From Pseudarthrobacter raffinosi (GTDB lineage: Bacteria > Actinomycetota > Actinomycetes > Actinomycetales > Micrococcaceae): a stretch of 64,000 nt of DNA. A program made the translations under genes and the position numbers. Location: assembly GCF_023913735.1 (NCBI RefSeq), contig NZ_JAMXBH010000002.1, forward strand, positions 237,627 to 301,626. The letters are read 5' to 3'. The notes beneath the pieces are model-generated. The model saw only the letters and a program-made list of their open reading frames with translations, searched no databases and was not told the origin of the DNA. Shown here piece after piece: positions 60,614 to 64,000 of the stretch (position 1 is its first letter; each line of letters begins with the position of its first letter).

Positions 60614-61671
60614 ATGAACTTACGAATGAGACTGGCTGCCGTTGTGGCAGCGCTGACACTGTTTTGCACCGCCTGCACCGACGGCAGCTGGCTGGACCGG
60701 ACCCGCCTGTCGTTCCACACCGGGGGCATCGACACCGCACTGGCCAGCGAAGACCGCACCAGGAATTCACTGACAGCAATGGCTAGCCGGGGGCAAGAAG
60801 TCCTCGCCGTCCTGGACATCACCACGTCAACTTCGACGGCCACCGCGCTGCCTACTCCCCAGACAACGGCGCCTCCTGGCAACCAGTCTTGTTTGATGGC
60901 CAGACAGATCCCGGCATGGCGCTGGCCAACAAGCCCACCGCCCGCCAGGGCCAATGGCTCCTGCTCGGGCACCGCAATGGAGAGGTCTTCGCCTTCACCA
61001 GCAGTAACGGCACGGACTTTAGCCTTCAGCCGGAACCAATTCTTGAAACCTCCGCCACCAGCCTGAACGCAGCCGTGGGCATGGCCCAGGGCTGGCTCCT
61101 CGCCACAACACCCGACCGCGAATCCGGCGGCACGGTTATTACGCTCTATCAGAGCAGCGACGGATCAGCTTGGACCGCCCGGGACGGGACAGCTGCCGGG
61201 CTGCCCCGTCCGCACTGCACCTTCCATCCCCTGAACATGGCCGCGGGCCCAGCAGCCGTGCTTCTCGTGGGGCAGGAAAACGATCCCAGCCGTCCACCAT
61301 TTTCACGCGCCTTCTCCTCCACCGACGGCGGGAATAGTTGGCAGAATGCCACACCGGACAGCTCGGGTGTGGGTCTCCTCGGCAACGCCCTCTGGGGGTA
61401 TCTACGCGGAGAGAAGATCAGCCAGGCTCAGACCTGGTTGATCGACCACCAGGAGCCTAATGGATTGTTCACGGGACATCTGTTGCGGGACCCGTTACCA
61501 CGACTTACAACTGTGGTTCACTCTGGCCGTGTGCCGGACACTCGGCCGCATGCCGCAGCCCTGAGCCGGCGCCGCGCAAGAACTGCCCTGCGCAAAGCCG
61601 CGAGGATGGACGGCCCGGGACCGCAAAGAGCGAAAAGGCAATCCCTAGGAGGGTTCCCTCCGCACCGGTAG
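60614..61671 (+). pseudogene. Asp-box (BNR-like) lipoprotein, frameshifted
   Basis: The N-terminus is a lipoprotein signal with lipobox CTAC (MRLAAVVAALTLFCTAC). The frame reads well to about QEVLAVLD, then a shift of one base near 60814-60816 (a G missing in CTGG(G)AC) restores HHHVNFDGHRAAYSPDNGAS, an Asp-box, and continues to SSTDGGNSWQNA, a second Asp-box. After about 61450 codon usage drops and the tail is Arg/Ala-rich, so a further disruption is likely. Asp-box repeats mark sialidase-like beta-propellers; the role is unknown. Confidence 0.6.
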
Positions 61672-61674
61672 CGG

Positions 61675-62247
61675 TTATTCCTCGTGCTTAACCTTGTGAA
61701 CGCGGGTAACAACGGTGGGGCAGGGTACCCGCTGCAGGACCGCATGAGCGGTGGAACCCAGCAAGAGCCTGCTGAACCCGCCGCGTCCACGGCTGCCTAG
61801 GACCAGCAACCGTGCGCTGGCTGCCGCATCCACTAGCGCCTTCGCGGGATCCTCGTCATTTTCGAGCCGCTGATGTACTACGAGGTCCGGATACTTGTCC
61901 GTGAGGCCCGCGACTGATTCAGCCAGGACGATCTTGTCCTCTTCTTGAATCGCCTCGGCCAGGCCTCTGCCAGGCATCCCACGCTGAATCCACCAGGCGG
62001 GGCGCCGGAAAGCCAGCACCGCGGTGAGCTCGTCCCCCTCGCGGTCCGCTTCTGCCGCTGCCAGTGCAACAGCCTGGAGTGATTCCTCAGAGCCGTCCAC
62101 GCCGACCACAACTCCCCGACCCTCCGGGCCCTGGCCTTGCGGAATGACGGCCACCGGGCTATCCGATACCATGACCACCTGCAGCGCGCGGTCCGTCATG
62201 GGTCCTCCGTCTGCCCAGTTCCGAGTGTGTGATCCGATGACCACCAT
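61675..62247 (-). CDS. Universal stress protein, first domain truncated
   Basis: A tandem UspA protein in other species. Here the open frame starts inside domain 1: MVVIGSHTRNWADGG and SDSPVAVIP are the domain's final strands, and about 100 preceding residues are missing. Domain 2 is complete: VVVGVDGSEESLQAV, then LVLGSRGRGGFSRLLLGSTA with the ATP-binding GxxG-G(S/T) pattern. A few in-frame codons upstream (IAAACESAS) also fit domain 1 before a stop, so the original gene was longer. 190 residues remain; function may be partial. Confidence 0.7.
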   Translation of the reverse strand: MVVIGSHTRNWADGGPMTDRALQVVMVSDSPVAVIPQGQGPEGRGVVVGVDGSEESLQAVALAAAEADREGDELTAVLAFRRPAWWIQRGMPGRGLAEAIQEEDKIVLAESVAGLTDKYPDLVVHQRLENDEDPAKALVDAAASARLLVLGSRGRGGFSRLLLGSTAHAVLQRVPCPTVVTRVHKVKHEE

Positions 62248-62301
62248 GGACGCGCTTTCGCAGGCGGCTGCGATCCTGCCTCAGGCCGGCACGACGCACG
62301 T

Positions 62302-62484
62302 GTGGAGCGCGCGAGGTCCGCAGCCCGGGTTGAGCAGGAAGCCTGCGACCAGGACACACGGTTGTTGGAACAGGCAAGCCGTGAGGCCGCTGCGCTGCAG
62401 GAGTCGGGCCGGGACCGTATTCCCGCAGCCGTCGGCAGGGGTGTTGACACGTTACCGAGCCCGCAGAGTGCCGGACAGAAATGA
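62302..62484 (+). CDS. Possible coiled-coil ORF opposite the missing USP half
   Basis: A GTG-started 60-residue frame rich in Glu/Gln/Ala/Arg with heptad-like spacing (ARVEQEACDQDTRLLEQA, SREAAALQESGRDRIPAAV). GC-rich third positions support coding. It occupies the place where the first USP domain should be encoded on the other strand. No ribosome site is seen, and the N-terminus may lie in another frame (DALSQAAAILPQAG just upstream). Could be a fragment of a small coiled-coil gene or chance. Confidence 0.3.
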   Translation: MERARSAARVEQEACDQDTRLLEQASREAAALQESGRDRIPAAVGRGVDTLPSPQSAGQK

Positions 62485-62621
62485 AAGCGATTGGGTCGCG
62501 GTCTCTGTTCGGGCCCGATCCATGGCCAGGCGCCGTTCGGCGCCGGAACCAGCCGGCGCATGGCCGCCCTGCCGACTCTGCAAAGTGCCCTGCCCCTAAG
62601 CCGACTGACCAGCGTCGTGCT

Positions 62622-63407
62622 CTACCTGTCTTCAACCGGGCTTTCGTCCCGGTGGGGACCGTTTTGGTGCCGTTGCCAGTACCCCCACCGGAAGCGGTCC
62701 AAGCGGCGCCGGAGGGGCGGTTCATGCGCGAACTCGACGCGGAACGTCACCAGGGACATTGCAACGCGGCGTCGAAACGATGACCAGCTGGCGAAGGGCC
62801 GCGCGGAAACCCCGACCCGCAAGGTGGGGTCGTAGATAACCGTCATGTCCGGTCGCAGGCGGTAGGAAATATCGAAGTCATCATGGACATCGGCGTTGTC
62901 CCGGACCACGATGGTGCGGATTGCCGCCCAGACACCCCGCCGCAGCGCAAAGTTGGAACCAAACACCGGCGGATGGCCCATCAGGAAGCCAACGACAGTG
63001 AAATAGCCTTCCAGGAACAGGTACCGGCCCGTCCAGCGGACCAAGAGGTTCCCGCCGTAAAAATCAGCGGGTCCAGTGACAGCCGTGAGCGGCCCGGATG
63101 CCTGAAGGATCCGCTCCACGTGCTCAAGCCAGTCTTGGGGCGGCCTGGAGTCGGTGTCCAGCCTGGCGATGATCTCCCCCGCTGCGGCATCAAAATCGGC
63201 AGCAGCCGTTGCCGGAATGCCTGGCAGGTCCACAGGTATGCGCCTCACGCCGGCCGTGGCGCAGATGGCAGATGTGTCATCGCTGCTTGCGTTGTCCACC
63301 ACGATGATTTCATCGGCAGGCCTGCTCTGTTGGGACAGCAGGGCGAGGCACGTTTTCAGCTTTGGAGCGTCATTGCGGGTGGGGATGATATCCGAGACGG
63401 TGGGCAT
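62622..63407 (-). CDS. GT2-family glycosyltransferase
   Basis: 261 residues, intact. GT-A fold with SDIIPTRNDAPKLKTCLALL at the N-terminus, VVDNASSDDTSAICA, and the DxD metal motif LDTDS. A hydrophobic YLFLEGYFTVVGFLMG segment and HDDFDISYRL acceptor-side motif follow. ATG 63407 is chosen for a perfect AAAGGAGG 6-13 nt upstream. Likely membrane-associated, adding a sugar to a lipid or polymer; acceptor unknown. Flanked on both sides by disrupted genes. Confidence 0.88.
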   Translation of the reverse strand: MPTVSDIIPTRNDAPKLKTCLALLSQQSRPADEIIVVDNASSDDTSAICATAGVRRIPVDLPGIPATAAADFDAAAGEIIARLDTDSRPPQDWLEHVERILQASGPLTAVTGPADFYGGNLLVRWTGRYLFLEGYFTVVGFLMGHPPVFGSNFALRRGVWAAIRTIVVRDNADVHDDFDISYRLRPDMTVIYDPTLRVGVSARPFASWSSFRRRVAMSLVTFRVEFAHEPPLRRRLDRFRWGYWQRHQNGPHRDESPVEDR

Positions 63408-63744
63408 GGCGCGGCCTCCTTTGGCGGTCAACCGGCAAGCCGGGCGCCGGCCGGCCTGGAAATCCCGATGGTCGGGGTCGGGGTACGTCAGGGCGATCGG
63501 GTATTCCTGGAATGTCCTCCAGCAGCTTCCGGGGAGCCGCCTCGTCCTCCTCGATCCGTTCGATCAGGAACTCGACAATGTCCAACAGCGAGAGCCCGCC
63601 CCACTGCCAGCGAAGCGGCACTCGTTGCCCACTAAATGCACGAGGAGCGGGATCACGAGGAAGGCAACGATCACTTGCGCCGTCATTGTCAGCACGGCCG
63701 ACCAGCCGCCGTCGAGCGTCGGATCCAGCCCAGATGGCATTCTA
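63408..63744 (-). pseudogene. Small membrane protein, frameshifted, just upstream of GT2
   Basis: Three segments in different frames look coding. ATG 63740 starts PSGLDPTLDGGWSA and a helix MTAQVIVAFLVIPLLVHLVG; near 63624 the frame moves to LRWQWGGLSLLDIVEFLIER followed by EEDEAAPRKLLED; near 63515 it moves again to FQEYPIALTYPDPDHRDFQ. Third-position GC supports each segment only in its own frame. The original would be one small protein with a membrane helix and an acidic tail. Family not recognised. Confidence 0.45.
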
Positions 63745-64000
63745 GGCGTCTGCCATGCAGCCGGCTGTCCGGCGGGCCCAGACAACGTTGAGGCGGCGGC
63801 GGGCACGGGACCGAAGCTCGGCCGAGGCATCGACGGGCCGCAGCGCTCAGTACCGCTCAGGTTCGTCTCCCAGTTCAAAATGGCGACCACTAATGTGTGT
63901 CGGCGTGATCTCGACATAGGTGTATTTCCGCGTCGGAATCCACGGTTTGAGCGGGAGCTTGTCAGCCTCATCAATCTCAGACTGTGACTCGATGACTCTG
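63745..64000. other. Window end, no supported gene
   Basis: No reading frame here matches a family I know, and codon usage is mixed in all frames. It may hold the promoter of the broken membrane protein gene or the edge of a gene outside the window. Confidence 0.5.

Overview
The window is GC-rich actinobacterial chromosome, most like Arthrobacter/Pseudarthrobacter (Micrococcaceae). This rests on conserved actinobacterial gene orders (rpsD-DUF948-alaS-ruvX-mltG-aroE-aroC-aroK-aroB-efp-nusB and pyrR-pyrB-pyrC-carA-carB-pyrF-mihF-gmk-rpoZ-coaBC-metK-priA), actinobacterial-type integration host factor, a PriA without ATPase motifs, an acVLRF1-type peptidyl-tRNA hydrolase, and frequent GTG/TTG starts. 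The genus is an inference, and no ribosomal RNA, tRNA, CRISPR array, transposase or phage gene was seen.

Layout. 1-4.2 kb: end of a SnoaL-like gene, a DegV protein and leuS. leuS is preceded by a short Leu-codon leader peptide and an intrinsic terminator, a candidate attenuator. 4.2-12.3 kb: a four-gene operon unusual for a Gram-positive, with two RND permease paralogs, a very short adaptor-like lipoprotein between them and a secreted cysteine-containing protein. The first permease has lost most of the TM4 proton-relay motif that the second keeps. 12.3-17.7 kb: glycerol catabolism (glpD, glpF, glpK) with a divergent SorC-family regulator. 17.7-20.6 kb: aldo/keto reductase, alpha/beta hydrolase and GT4 glycosyltransferase. 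20.6-35.7 kb: one long minus-strand block for pyrimidine synthesis and housekeeping, with a PyrR-binding RNA element in front of pyrR. 35.7-37.0 kb: a PrsW-like protease.

37.0-45.3 kb: a sugar/polyol catabolic operon holding a TIM-barrel isomerase, a DhaK-DhaL kinase, an RpiB isomerase, a 3HCDH-type dehydrogenase, an SDR, a 30-residue membrane protein, an MFS transporter and a TPI-like isomerase. It is controlled by a GntR/FCD regulator. The same 14-bp palindromic site lies at the operon promoter and just before the regulator's own start codon. Kinase + RpiB + TPI-like isomerase matches known tetrulose-phosphate routes (erythritol/threitol), but the substrate is not proven. 45.3-58.9 kb: nusB, efp, shikimate genes, mltG with a histidine-rich cytoplasmic segment, ruvX, alaS, rpsD and rarA.

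59.6-64 kb differs from the rest. A DODA-type dioxygenase, an Asp-box lipoprotein, a universal stress protein and a small membrane protein all appear frameshifted or truncated, while the GT2 glycosyltransferase among them is intact. This is either local gene decay or local sequence error.
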